64,000 nt of DNA from Charina bottae (lineage: Eukaryota; Chordata; Lepidosauria; Squamata; Charinaidae): the NCBI GenBank assembly GCA_023362775.1, contig JALMGJ010000006.1:52257501-52321500 (forward strand), given 5' to 3'. The position numbers were made by a program, and so were the translations under genes. Shown here piece by piece: positions 12,791 through 23,115 of the stretch (position 1 is its first letter; each line of letters begins with the position of its first letter). Below the pieces are notes generated by a model that made no database searches, was not told the origin of the DNA, and was given only the letters and a program-made list of their open reading frames with translations.

Positions 12791-12993
12791 TTGAGACCCA
12801 CCAGCGGCTGCTTTGGTTTGTTCACTGTATTGTCTTGATAATTAATGTTGCTTAGTGACTGGAAAGACACCGGATTTTATAACTGTAGAACCTTTATGTC
12901 TTACCACAATTTTTTTTGTCTCTTTGAATTGTCAAAATACCCATGATACTCTTTTCCTTCACCTATTAGGGAACACGCTTCTATGCCCTATGC

Positions 12994-13283
12994 CAGAGCT
13001 TTCCAAACTTTTCATGTTGGTGACACACTTTTTAGACATGCATTATTTCGCGACACACTCTTACAGCAGGGCATCATTTCGCTACACACTCTTACAGCAG
13101 GGCACAAGGCAGGCACTAGGACCTGTGTGGAATCACAGCAGGTTTGGAGGCAGCAGGGCACAAGGCAGGCACTAGGACCTGCGCGGAATCCTGGCAGGGC
13201 TCAGAGGCAGCAGCAGCCGCGACACACCCAGACGCTGCAGCCGACACACTAACGTGTCCCGACACACAGTTTGGAAAGCTCTG
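12994..13283. mobile_element. hAT MITE, subfamily A
   Basis: TIR CAGAGCTTTCCAAACT with its inverse at the right end. Target duplication ccctatgc at 12986-12993 and 13284-13291. The 29-32-bp CTTACAGCAGGGCA motif is repeated internally. It lies just past the GRIP1 3' UTR. Confidence 0.94.
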
Positions 13284-13291
13284 CCCTATGC

Positions 13292-14560
13292 ACTCACATG
13301 ACATGTTCTCATACTCCAGCACTGCCAAAAAGAAAAATCATTTAAATGAAATTGAAACCCATACCATGAACCACTTAATATGTATTTTTATTTGTAACAA
13401 TGAGTATTAAACTAAAGTATTTTTGTACAAATTTAATACTTTAATAGCATGATATTTATCATCTATGTATGGTTTCTGGGAACTCAAATTGTTAAAACTT
13501 TGTATGGAAAATGTAAAAAAATCTAATAAACAGATTTAAAGACAATAGTCTGGATCCTAAAAGTGCAAGCAGAGGAAAGATTGTGGAACATGACCTCCTT
13601 CACCACTACAGGAGAGTGGAAATGGGCAAAAATTGAGTCAAGGCAACTTGCAAAAGTGGAGCTGCAAACTTGATATTATCATAAAATGAAAGACTTTATT
13701 TAAACAGCTTATATAGGGAAATATTCTGCAATATTAGGCAGGGCAGATCTTGAAAAAAGGACTTTTTCACTATATCATTTAATCCAAGTTGTGTGTTCAT
13801 TATTCAGCTCCACAAAATTTAAGATTTAGTGCAACAAATACAATGCATATAGAAAAGCCCTTCCTTTCTTAAGCTTTCAGAAAGCTATACAGATGTTACA
13901 TTACATCATGCCTCTATGTATGAGGTTTTACACGCGTTCCACCTTCCTCGGGCCGGGGGGGGGGCATTTCTCTATTTTTACACATTGTATGATGTTTTTA
14001 CTTAGATTGACCACTAGGAGGCAGCACCTGGCCAGTTTCATCTTTACTTGGGACTCATCAGGTGTATGTAGCCACATGTAAAGCTAATGCACTGTATATA
14101 GTTATCCAAAGTGCAATGGCCCGTGAGTTTAATTCCCAGGAGAGGGTTTGAACACCATAAAATTGGCTAAATGTGCCTCAACAAAAGAACTGCCTCCTGA
14201 TAGTCAATATAAGTAAGTACAGTGCAGAAAGCCAAATTTGGATTATTTCAATCGATCAAGAGGTTATTTACTGTTACATTATTTTTTGTAAGCAAAGGCA
14301 AATACCAAAATACAGTGAAACCACATTACAAGAGACCATTTCATGGAAGAAGATGTCAGTTACTATTGTTATAAGAGTTATTTTAATGAAGATAATTATC
14401 TGAGAAACTCAGGTGAAATAATCTGTTTAGGGAGAATATTACTGACAATTATCTAGTAATATCTTCAAGATGTTGCTACAAAATGTAAAATGGAATTACC
14501 CTTATTCTCTCCTCTCCCTTCCTGTGAGAAATGTAGATATACAGCATGCAACTATAAATT
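13292..14560. other. Intergenic, nothing firm
   Basis: AT-rich. A fragment near 13995-14070 (CCACTAGGAGGCAGCACCTG) looks like an old dispersed repeat. A possible minus-strand terminal exon at about 14525-14468 is noted under findings. Confidence 0.5.
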
Positions 14561-14772
14561 ATATGGTAAATTAACTTGCTTGGTATGTATGTATGTAGCT
14601 TCTTAGCTTGGACATTTTTAACATTTGTGAAGTCTTTTAAAAAGTACATTTAAAGACAAAATCCATTCCTTTTGTTTAATCAAGTGGTCCGTGTGATTTT
14701 TCACAAAATTTTTAAAAGCTCTTATAAGCTTTTCTTATATGAAAAACAAAAAAAGAAAAGGAAGCAGAATAC

Positions 14773-15353
14773 CTGACTGAATAATACACTTGTTATGATT
14801 GGAAGAATTGCATGATAATGGTATTCCTCAGGATCAAACTTCAAATCTGTTCCAAGGGAAAAAGAATTCTCCTGAGATGATAACAAAACAGATTTTTTAA
14901 AAAGACATGCATGAAGACCTGATTCTAGTTGATAAAAATAGCTTTAAATTATGATTATGCACCTTGTTGCTACCAGCCTTCTCTGATTTTTGGTAATCTA
15001 AAATAAAAACATTAAAGATTGGATAAGGTAGAAAAAGTAGAGAGAGGGGATCCATATATAAAAAAGATAGATTGGGTTAATCATAATTTGATTTTTATAC
15101 TGGCTGCATCTACTTCTCCTTCACCCCGCTGACATGTAGTCCTCAACCAAGACAGGTGATGCACCTGTGTTTTAAATGAACATTAAAAATATAATCTTCA
15201 TTGCAATCCTGAAGACAGATCAAAAGTTTCCTCTTCCCTTCTCTATCATATTATCCTTGAGCACTGGGAATATGCTTAGAGGCCCTGCCATTACTTTTAA
15301 GTGGTGCTCCGTTAATCTCTCCTCAAGAGATTGTGAAAGACCAAGTATTTCAC
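14773..15353 (-). other. Four candidate minus-strand exons of unknown origin
   Basis: Reading down the minus strand, segments at about 15353-15280, 15162-15100, 14997-14963 and 14871-14773 each have an AG acceptor and a GT donor. They can be joined in phase without a stop. The last is 99 nt and reads LGTDLKFDPEEYHYHAILPI. I recognise no family. They could be a degraded or fast-evolving gene tail, or chance open frames in AT-rich DNA. Confidence 0.2.
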
Positions 15354-15444
15354 GCATCTGTAGCTAAAAGAGGACAGAAACATAAGGCTGTGGAATATGA
15401 TAACAGATAAAAGTTCCAACCTTAGGAAGTGTTTTTATTTTAGA

Positions 15445-15538
15445 AGCAGGCAATGGCAAACCACTTCTGAAAATCCTTGCCAAGAAAACTGCAGGGACTA
15501 GTCCAGGCAGTCACCAGGAGTCAACACTGACTCGAAGG
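15445..15538 (+). repeat. SINE 3' end that seeds a GGAAA array
   Basis: AATGGCAAACCACTTCTGAA, GCCAAGAAAACTGCAGGGAC and CAACACTGACTCGAAGGCA match the body end of the SINEs at 22358 and 46115. The next base begins the GGAAA array. Confidence 0.8.
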
Positions 15539-16166
15539 CAGGAAAGGAAAGGAAAGGAAAGGAAAGGAAAGGAAAGGAAAGGAAAGGAAAGGAAAGGAAA
15601 GGAAAGGAAAGGGGAGGGGAGGGGAGGGGAGGGGAGGGGGAGGGGAGGGGAAGGCAAGGGAAGGCAAGGGAAGGCAAGGGAAGGGAAGGGAAGGGAAGGG
15701 AAGGGAAGGGAAGGGAAGGGAAGGGGAAGGGGAAGGGAAGGGAAGGGAAGGGAAGGGAAAGGAGAAGGGAAGGGAAGGGAAAGGAGAAGGGAAAGGAGAA
15801 GGGAAAGGAGAAGGGAAAGGAGAAAGGAAAGAAGGAAAGGAGAGAGGAGAGGAGAGGAGAGGAGAGGAGAGGAGAGGAGAGGAGAGGAGAGGAGAGGAAA
15901 GGAAAGGAAAGGAAAGGAAAGGAAAGGAAAGGAAAGGAAAGGAAAGGAAAGGAAAGGAAAGGAAAGGAAAGGAAAGGAAAGGAAAGGAAAGGAAAGGAGG
16001 AAAGGGGAGGGGAGGGGAAGGGAAGGGAAGGGAAAGGAGAAGGGAAAGGAGAAAGGAAAGAAGGAAAGGAAAGGAAAGGAAAGGAAAGGAAAGGAAAGGA
16101 AAGGAAAGGAAAGGAAAGGAAAGGAAAGGAAAGGAAAGGAAAGGAAAGGAAAGGAAAGGAAAGGAA
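15539..16166. repeat. GGAAA/GGGGA/GGGAA microsatellite array, about 630 bp
   Basis: A strand-asymmetric purine array of GGAAA units with inner blocks of GGGGA, GGGAA, GGAGA and GGAAAGGAGAA. The G-rich stretches near 15610-15650 could fold as G-quadruplexes. The long FPFLS-type minus frame is simply the translation of the repeat. Confidence 0.97.
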
Positions 16167-16292
16167 AAACTAAAGCCAAGATAGCAACTTACCTTCAGTT
16201 CTTATCTAGAGCCTACTTTTATTCAGAAACACTAATGCCATAGCAATCAGACAATCAATACAAACTTTTCAAGAATTAGACAGTGTATAGAG

Positions 16293-16467
16293 CATAGCTT
16301 TCCAAACTGTGTGTCGCAACACATTAGTGTGTTGTGACAAAACCCGGAAGTGCTGATGGTGCGTCGCCGGCAGCGGCGCACCATCAGCGCTTCCAGGTTT
16401 TAGTGCGACATACGAGGCCGCCACCGCCGTTGGTGTGTCGCCAACGGCGGGACTTTGGAAAGCACTA
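16293..16467. mobile_element. hAT MITE, subfamily B (GC-rich)
   Basis: The ends are CATAGCTTTCCAAACT and AAAGCACTA. Target duplication gtatagag at 16285-16292 and 16468-16475. The core is a GC-rich palindrome (GGCAGCGGCGCACCATCAGC and GTGTGTCGCCAACGGCGG). Confidence 0.93.
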
Positions 16468-16639
16468 GTATAGAGGCTTTGCTGACTAGATTTTTTTTCT
16501 GTGTAGTGATTTTACTTGACAAAGAATCCTATAATTTCAAGAGCTCTTGGTGTTTAAAGGCTTTTTAATTGTCTAAATGAATTTAAATTCAAGACACAGA
16601 AGAGAATAGCTCATTTAATTTTGATTCATTATTTTTTAT

Positions 16640-16795
16640 TTATTTATTTATTTTTATTTATTCAATTTATTCCCCGCCCATCTCCCATACAAGGGACTCT
16701 GGGCGGGTTACAATAATCAAGGTTAAAAACGATACAATAAAAAGTCTAAAAAATGCAATATAAATAGATAAAATACAAGATGGGGGACGTTACAA
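16640..16795 (-). repeat. L2-clade LINE 3' UTR fragment
   Basis: TTTATTTATTTATT precedes CCCCGCCCATCTCCCATACA and GGGACTCTGGGCGGGTTACA. This is the inverse of the L2 3' hairpin also found at 26561 and 44284. Confidence 0.8.
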
Positions 16796-17081
16796 TGCTA
16801 GATTCAGATTCCCCCCCTTAGTATTTCCAAACTAACTACTTGAATCAATTTCTCAAAGCCATACCAATTCCATTTGCTATTGGCATATGATTCCTGAAAA
16901 AAATCCTTGCCACAAAAGAGGAAGATGGGGAGGCAGCAGCAGTGGTCACTGTTTGCAGAGCTTGATCTAAGAGGCAAATGACACCACCACTGTCCGGAAG
17001 AAAGTCTTCTCAAGGCCTGGATGGGATACTGGACAAACACGTTCCTACTAGTAAAAATAAATCTTAATAGTAATTATGTCC

Positions 17082-17168
17082 TCAATAATAGAGACTCAGC
17101 AACATTAGCATTGTGCCAATACTAGCAATCACTGTTTCAGCTCCAAGACAACTGTTTTCCTCAGAACC
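17082..17168 (-). pseudogene. HELB: HELB relic, helicase exon starting GSEE
   Basis: DNA helicase B is a RecD-like superfamily 1 helicase acting at stalled forks and in end-resection control. On the minus strand an acceptor (tgtgtttttcag) is followed by codons for GSEE. After a 2-base loss relative to the family, TVV appears in another frame. In the family the block reads GSEE, one residue, TVV. A third frame gives YWHNANVA where the family has HWQHVYTA. Stops occur in every frame. So the exon is recognisable but broken, and the frame shifts rule out a working product. Confidence 0.6.
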
Positions 17169-17254
17169 CTGAAAAACACATTGAGAAAGAACTCTTGAAT
17201 AAAGCCATTTCAAAATAGCTTTATAGTAAATTACTATACCCACACTTTCTTCCT

Positions 17255-17312
17255 CTCCTCTCCTCCTCTCCTCTCCCCTCCCCTCCCCTCCCCTCCCCTC
17301 CCCTCTCCTCTT
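17255..17312. repeat. Pyrimidine-rich (CTCCC)n microsatellite
   Basis: CTCCTCTCCT and CTCCC units. The complement resembles the GGGGA blocks of the array at 15539. Confidence 0.9.
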
Positions 17313-17853
17313 CTTCTATCTTCCTGCCTTAAGAATATTTTTGTCAAAGAAAAAACGTCTTTACTGTCATTTCTGCTCTTCTAACACCAGGTTTTTCTGA
17401 AAATGCATTTTTGAGAAGTTAATAGTTCAGACTTATTCTCAGCTTTTCATTTCCACACCAGACCCATAGCTTCAGTAAAATATTCGTTCTAAATGTACTT
17501 TTCTATAAAAATTGTTTAGCTATTAAACTATATTTTGGGACATATGATAACTCTCTCACCAAGGCTTAGTTTACTTCAGATAACAATCCAGTCTGAGAGC
17601 CAAATGGGATATGGTAGATAAGTAGTAAGCTTTGACTTTGCACAAATCATTCTCTTTCAGCCAAATCTATTTCACTGTATTGTTGTGGGGAAGATTTGAA
17701 GGAGGAAATGCTAAAATGAGAAATAAAACATACCCCCCAAATGAAAAGAATAGTCGTATCTCAACTTCAGAAATGTTCTTTTTTAACTGATACATGTCAG
17801 TATTTGCTTAAAGGTGTTCAGCTATTTAAATTCTAAGACTTCCACCTAATTAC

Positions 17854-17892
17854 CTGATATATGTGAATAGTTCTGGCCCAAGCAAGCTTTTT
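17854..17892 (-). pseudogene. HELB: HELB relic, AWARTIH helicase motif exon
   Basis: The minus strand reads KKL and then AWARTIHIYQ, followed by a good donor (CAG|GTAATT). WARTIH plus xxQ, continued by GSEE in the next piece, is the RecD/HELB motif around the conserved TIHxxQGSE. About eight residues that normally separate KKL from the motif are missing. The sequence just upstream in this frame has stops. The order and strand fit HELB running towards GRIP1. Confidence 0.62.
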
Positions 17893-18129
17893 CTAACAAT
17901 TTCACAATATGTAATATTTGCAATATACTCACATCCATCAGGATACTTACTGTCAAGGTGTGACAACCTACAATTTTGTTTTCCTGTAAATACAATGTTT
18001 AAATTCTTTTTAACAAGATGGTAGACAATATTTAATGATCAGCTAGTTGGATTCTTACTTGTGACATGTCTATTATGATTATAAAATAGATATACAAGGA
18101 GATATAAAATATAAAATAGATATACAAGG

Positions 18130-18260
18130 AGATCATTGGTGTCCACATGGCCTATGATTTCTGCCTCAGCAGTATTTGGCAGCTTATCTAAATGGCTCAT
18201 GATGTCCACAACCTTTGTACCAGGCAGACAAATCATCACATAATCTAAATGTCTGCCACA
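18130..18260 (-). repeat. Possible CR1-like ORF1 fragment
   Basis: The minus frame reads CLPGTKVVDIMSHLDKL and then EAEIIGHVDTNDL, resembling the PGxxVxDI...HIGTND esterase motif of CR1-like ORF1 proteins. Short and diverged. Confidence 0.4.
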
Positions 18261-20077
18261 ATTCTATATATCTGTGTGACTGAAATACCCATAGCCAAAA
18301 GGCCTGTAGCCCCCTGCCCCAACCAATGCCATTTCCCTATCCACAGATAGAATGCTACAGGAACAAGGATTGATCAAAATGGACTGGTATTGCAAGCTTC
18401 CAGCTACATCATTGGTTCAACAAGGGGCTCATTCACCCTAGTACCAGGATTATACCTGAATATTCGAGGACTTCCTTCCAAATCACATCCCATATGAACA
18501 ATAAGAATATTATGTTTACTATGTGAGTAGGGCAATAGGTCAGGCTATATAAAATTCCAAAGGTGAATTCCTGAAATTTAATGCAATTTCATTAGAAAAT
18601 CAGATTCAATGCTAACTAATATAATGAAGAAATTGTGATGTATTAGTTTATGAGATGGTAATTCATAAACTCAAGGTAATACTAAATAAATCTTTCTGTA
18701 ATTTATGGGAAATAAGATTCCTACCTCATAAATTCAGAAGAATTACTCTATCTCCAAGATGCCAGTAAGAAGTGCACATGTCTCATTCCCTTGACACTTA
18801 TATTAGCTTAACATTATAGGAGAGACCTCTCAAAACAACTTCCTAGAATTATAGTTTTGGATCTGACATATAAAATAAATCTAGTAGCTGTAAAGTTACA
18901 GGTCACTGAATTGATGTTAGAAGTTTGAGAAGAGCAGTCATGCATTCCAAAGTGCTTGTATAAATTCAAAGGCATCATGCAAAATATGCCTATTGGTTTT
19001 CCTATTTCCCCATCAGAAAAAGTATAAATCTTACACAGATTATCTTCCAGTAAACAAATCTCATCTCATGCCCAAAATGTAAGAGGTCAGAGAACTTGGA
19101 ATCTTCTCATCTCTGTATTTGGCAGAGGCTCTAACATGTTCGGGGTGAGCCAACATCTGGAGTGAAGGCATTGACTCCATAAAACTGATATCAGAGATGT
19201 GGGATCATGACTCTGTTGTCTCTGCCCCTGCCATTAACCAACATCTCATATAAGACCATTCATCATCACTGATTTATTTTAGCATGGCAAGGTTTCATTC
19301 CTCATTAATTCATTCATTTGGCAGACAGCTTTCAGCCCTGCGTATCAGAGATGGACAGCTGAATTCAAAATAGAGAAAAAATAGCTAGGATAAACTGTGT
19401 TGACAGTAGGCTAGCTGAAGTGTTGTTGATCCTAAGCTTATCATTTCAGTGTTTGTGTAGTTTACATCCTACATCTTCTTCCTCATCCTTTGGCATGAGA
19501 TTAGATTTCTTTAGGTTTAAAAGAGTTACCTAGAAGATAATTGGGCTAAGACTCATTGGAAAATTGTTTCAGATTAATTAGGATTGTCTGCAGCCAAGTC
19601 TTTTTTTCATTCAGTAATTACTGAAAGCCTCCAGCCATGACCATTTATTCCATTGAAATATATAGTATTTCACAGCATGTTAACAATAATTCTGAAACAT
19701 TAGATCATGTCATACAAATGCACCAAATTAATATTACAGTAGAATACTGATTAGTTATTTCTACCGAGCTCTCTAAAAAGTCCATCTCTAAAAAGATAGC
19801 GACAATTATATAATCGTATTGATTCACTGATATTCTAATGAGATAAATGGGGAATAATCTAGTATTTTATGAACAAAAATTATTAATTTTCTTCTCACAG
19901 AAACACGCTTTTTATGGCTTGGTTTCAAAATTTATGGCATTTTCAAACTTTTGATTCAGTCCAGCCACAGTTAAAGAACTTGAAATTCCAATTTTGGAAT
20001 ATTTAATATACAAAAATGCAACTATAGTCTTATTTATTTAGAAATAAGTCCTATGTTAAATGGGACTTATTCCCAAC
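18261..20077. other. Intergenic, mostly unassigned
   Basis: Apart from the weak HELB-like stretch near 19.0-19.1 kb, I see no gene or clear repeat. Confidence 0.5.
19000..19125 (-). pseudogene. Possible further HELB relic
   Basis: A minus-strand open stretch reads DEICLLEDNLCKIYTF and then SDGEIGKPIGIF. It loosely resembles the FGxGDKIC and NGEI segments that precede the TIH motif in HELB and RecD. The match is weak and needs a frame change, so this is only a suggestion. Confidence 0.25.
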
Positions 20078-20325
20078 AGATGGCAGTACCTAGCCAATCC
20101 TGTCTGATCTTGAAAGCTATGGAGGTTTAATCCTGATTAGGACTTGGATGGGAGACTACCTGAGAATTACAGAGTTGTTGGCTAGACTGGGAGTCCAAAA
20201 AACATCCTGGAAGAAGGTACTGACAAATCACTTCCCTAATTTTGCCATGAAAACTCCTTGGAGGACAATCACCAGGTACTGATCTCAACTCGAAAGCATC
20301 TTACGTTTACTCCCCAGTGGTGAAC
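20078..20325 (+). repeat. 5S rRNA-derived SINE
   Basis: The head contains TGTCTGATCTTGAAAGCTAT, then GATTAGGACTTGGATGGGAG, in the order and spacing of 5S rRNA (A box to C box). It is followed by a Sauria-like body (TTTTGCCATGAAAACTCCTTGG, shortened; ending ATCTCAACTCGAAAGCATC). It is not a 5S gene because the 5S sequence is diverged and continues into the SINE body. Confidence 0.8.
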
Positions 20326-21374
20326 ACTTATTATGTCAAAATTTTGCATCCTCTGGATTTCCTCCATGCTTTACAAAATACTATTCCACTTCAGAAGATG
20401 TCTCATGCTATCAGACATTTCCCAAATTTCCTTAATTTAGTTTCCCAGCCCCAAGGAATGTAACCAGCCTTTAACATAGCTCTGATTTTTTTTTCCTGAA
20501 TGAACATTGTATATTGGCTACTTCTCTTTTAATTTCCTAAACAATGCTACTACCATGACCATGTAATAACTGACCAGTCTCCCATATTTATTTTCATTCT
20601 TCTGTTAGCAGAAGAGTTCTTGATTCAGTGTAGAAATTCCCATATAACTTATCCATACGCTCCCAAAGGTATTTTTGCTGTCCCAAACTTAATGCAAAAC
20701 AATTCAATCTTTACTCTTGCCTGTCTGATTTTTAATATAGTTTTATAATCCTGTGATTTTAAATAGTCATCACTCTGACTAGTGACCAGGCTCTATTGCA
20801 GAAGGATAGAAATCTCTATAAAATAAATGAAATTAAAATAATAAGAATTTTTAAAGTGCCAGTGTGGGAAGGGGGTCTTTAACCTTTGTACCTGCTGCAA
20901 TTCCAATGGTATTATTTCCTTATGTCCACTCCCATACAGACACACAGAAACACACATATGCAGTATGTAGTGGGAAATAAACTCCAGTTGGGAAGAGTAA
21001 ACTAAGCTTGGGTTGCAATGGGAAACGAAGTTACAGATCCATATATTTTAAATATAATGTAATGATCTCTTATGCAGCTCAGGCCACAATCTATAATATT
21101 TCCACCAGTATAAGTCAGTATTTCCCATATCAAAATAATAATCAAGGAAAACACTTTGTACTTTGTTAAGATCCTGGTGCCAAGAAAAAAGCTTTTTTTA
21201 AATGATATCCTTGTATTCAGCCAGAATAAGCTTCTTGCAGTCAAAGCTGAACACAAGATATAATATAGGCACAATGCAATAAAGAAAATCACACTGATCA
21301 TCATGTCCTTTCTTAAAATGAAATTCTTCACACTTACAACTTTGAACCCAGCTAGCCAGATAGACCTGCTAGGG

Positions 21375-21664
21375 CAGAGCTTTCCAAACTGTGTGTCGCG
21401 ACACGTTAGTGTGTCGGCTGCAGTGTTTGGGTGTGTCGCGGCTGCTGCTGCCTCCGAGCCCTGCCAGGATTCTGCGCAGGTCCTAGTGCCTGCCTTGTGC
21501 CTTGCTGCCTCCAAACCTGCTGTGATTCCACGCAGGTCCTAGTGCCTGCCTTGTGCCCTGCTGTAAGAGTATGTTGCGAAATGATGCCCTGCTGTAAGAG
21601 TGTGTTGCGAAATGATGCATGTCTAAAAAGTGTGTCACCAACATGAAAAGTTTGGAAAGCTCTG
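21375..21664. mobile_element. hAT MITE, subfamily A, opposite orientation
   Basis: TIR CAGAGCTTTCCAAACT. Target duplication tgctaggg at 21367-21374 and 21665-21672. The interior is the reverse complement of the copy at 12994. Confidence 0.94.
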
Positions 21665-22357
21665 TGCTAGGGGCAAGAAACCAGATTGGCCTGCTGTAGT
21701 TATTATGTTTACTCTAATTCTAGAATAGACGAGGCTCAAAAGCACCAAAAATATGTTTTGGCTTAAAATGAATATTAAGGAAATATTGATTTGAATAGAT
21801 ATTGTCGCTTGTTAATTCAGTTCAAATACAAGCACAATTTTCAAAAAATTAATCCAAACTGCTAAGGCAGTTTTCCATGATAAGTTTTGAACAGACAGCA
21901 GGAAGCACTACAACTAGTAGATATTTCATGCCAAATAAACTCATGTCACTATTGATAGGAGTACAAAAACTTGCATTTTAAAGTCAGACAGTCCCTATAA
22001 AAATATACTTTTGCATGTTAGCTTAATATTTAACCACTCTATAGTGATTTAAATGAAATAAAATAATAAAGCAGAGAATCATTTGCTAAAAAATGATTTC
22101 ACTGTTACAGTTAATAGCAACAATTTCCTATTCATGCTTCATTAATATTTTGTGTTTGTTAAAAAAAAGTAGTCTAATATGACCTTTTGCTATGCAGTAA
22201 ACAAAAAAATAGAAGTTTTGATAGATCATAAAATAATGATTGAGAAGTCTAAATATATTCCTGCGGTCAAAACCACATTTGGAAATACAGTGATTTTTTT
22301 TCTCCCCTCCCAGTATTTCCTCGACTATTTCTTTTGTATACCCGTTATACTCCACCA

Positions 22358-22590
22358 CCTTTGTGTATGTGTGTGTCTTCGAGTCAGTCTTGACTCCTGG
22401 CGACTACATGGACAAGTCCCTGCAGTTTTCTTGGCAAGATTTCTGAAGTGGTTTGCCATTGCCTCCTTCCTGGGGCTGAGAGAAGGTGACTGGCCCAAGG
22501 TCTCCCAGCTGGCTTTGTGCCTAAGGCAAGACTAGAACTCGCAGTCTCTCAGTTTCTAGCCTGATGCCTTAACCACTACACCAAACCTTT
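22358..22590 (-). repeat. tRNA SINE with Sauria-like body, minus strand
   Basis: On the minus strand it starts GTTTGGTGTAGTGGTTAAGG and runs through GGGCCAGTCACCTTCTCTCA to the body end CCAGGAGTCAAGACTGACTC. The latter is also seen at 15465-15538 and 46119-46345. Confidence 0.85.
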
Positions 22591-22617
22591 ACTATCCTTT
22601 ACTAACTTTTATTATAC

Positions 22618-22770
22618 CACATATATATATATATATATATATACATACATACATACATACATACATACATACATACATACATACATACATACCATATATA
22701 TATACTGTATATATATATATATACATACAAATACACATACATACATACATACACATACATACACAGACAG
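22618..22770. repeat. (AT)n/(ACAT)n compound microsatellite
   Basis: Alternating AT, then ACAT, then AT and ACAT again, ending with GACAGGCAGG. The R4-like LINE end follows directly. Confidence 0.95.
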
Positions 22771-23115
22771 GCAGGTACTGGCCAATGAACCAGACATTGT
22801 GGTAGTAGACAAGGACCAGAAGATGGCGGTGGTGATAGATGTAGCGGTGCCAAGTGACAGCAACATCAGGAAGAAGGAGTATGAGAAGCTGGAGAAGTAC
22901 ATGGAAGCTGAAGGAGGAGCTAGAGGGGATGTGGAAAGTGAAGGCCAAAGTGGTCCCAGTGGTGGTAGGAGCACTCGGGGCTGTGACTCCTAAGCTGGGA
23001 GAGTGGCTCCAACAGATCCCAGGAGCAACATCAGAGCTCTCTGTCCAGAAGAGTGCAGTGCTAGGAACAGCTAAGATACTGCGCAGAACCTTCAAACTCC
23101 TAGGCCTCTGGTAGA
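22770..23115 (+). mobile_element. Dong/R4-like LINE 3' end with restriction-like endonuclease
   Basis: One frame reads NEPDIVVVDKDQKMAVVIDV and then AVPSDSNIRKKEYEKLEKY, matching the PD...D motif of the restriction-like endonuclease. After a frameshift near 22900, another reads VPVVVGALGAVTPKLGEWLQ, SELSVQKSAVLGTAKILRR and ends LLGLW and stop. The fragment is 5'-truncated and starts directly at an (ACAT)n microsatellite. Confidence 0.7.

Noticed and set aside
15511..16179. 222-residue minus-strand frame made of FPFLS repeats
   Set aside because: It is the translation of the GGAAA array. No promoter, no sequence complexity, no homology.
16804..17040. 78-residue minus-strand frame with a good acceptor (ESYANSKWNWYGFEKLIQ)
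   Set aside because: Could be part of a degraded HELB tail, but no donor of quality and no clear match, so not called as a gene.
20095..20185. Possible 5S rRNA gene
   Set aside because: Diverged from 5S and fused to a SINE body, so a SINE head and not a gene.
21002..21514. 170-residue minus-strand open frame
   Set aside because: Its N-terminal third is hAT MITE sequence. The rest is hydrophobic AT-rich translation without a recognisable domain.
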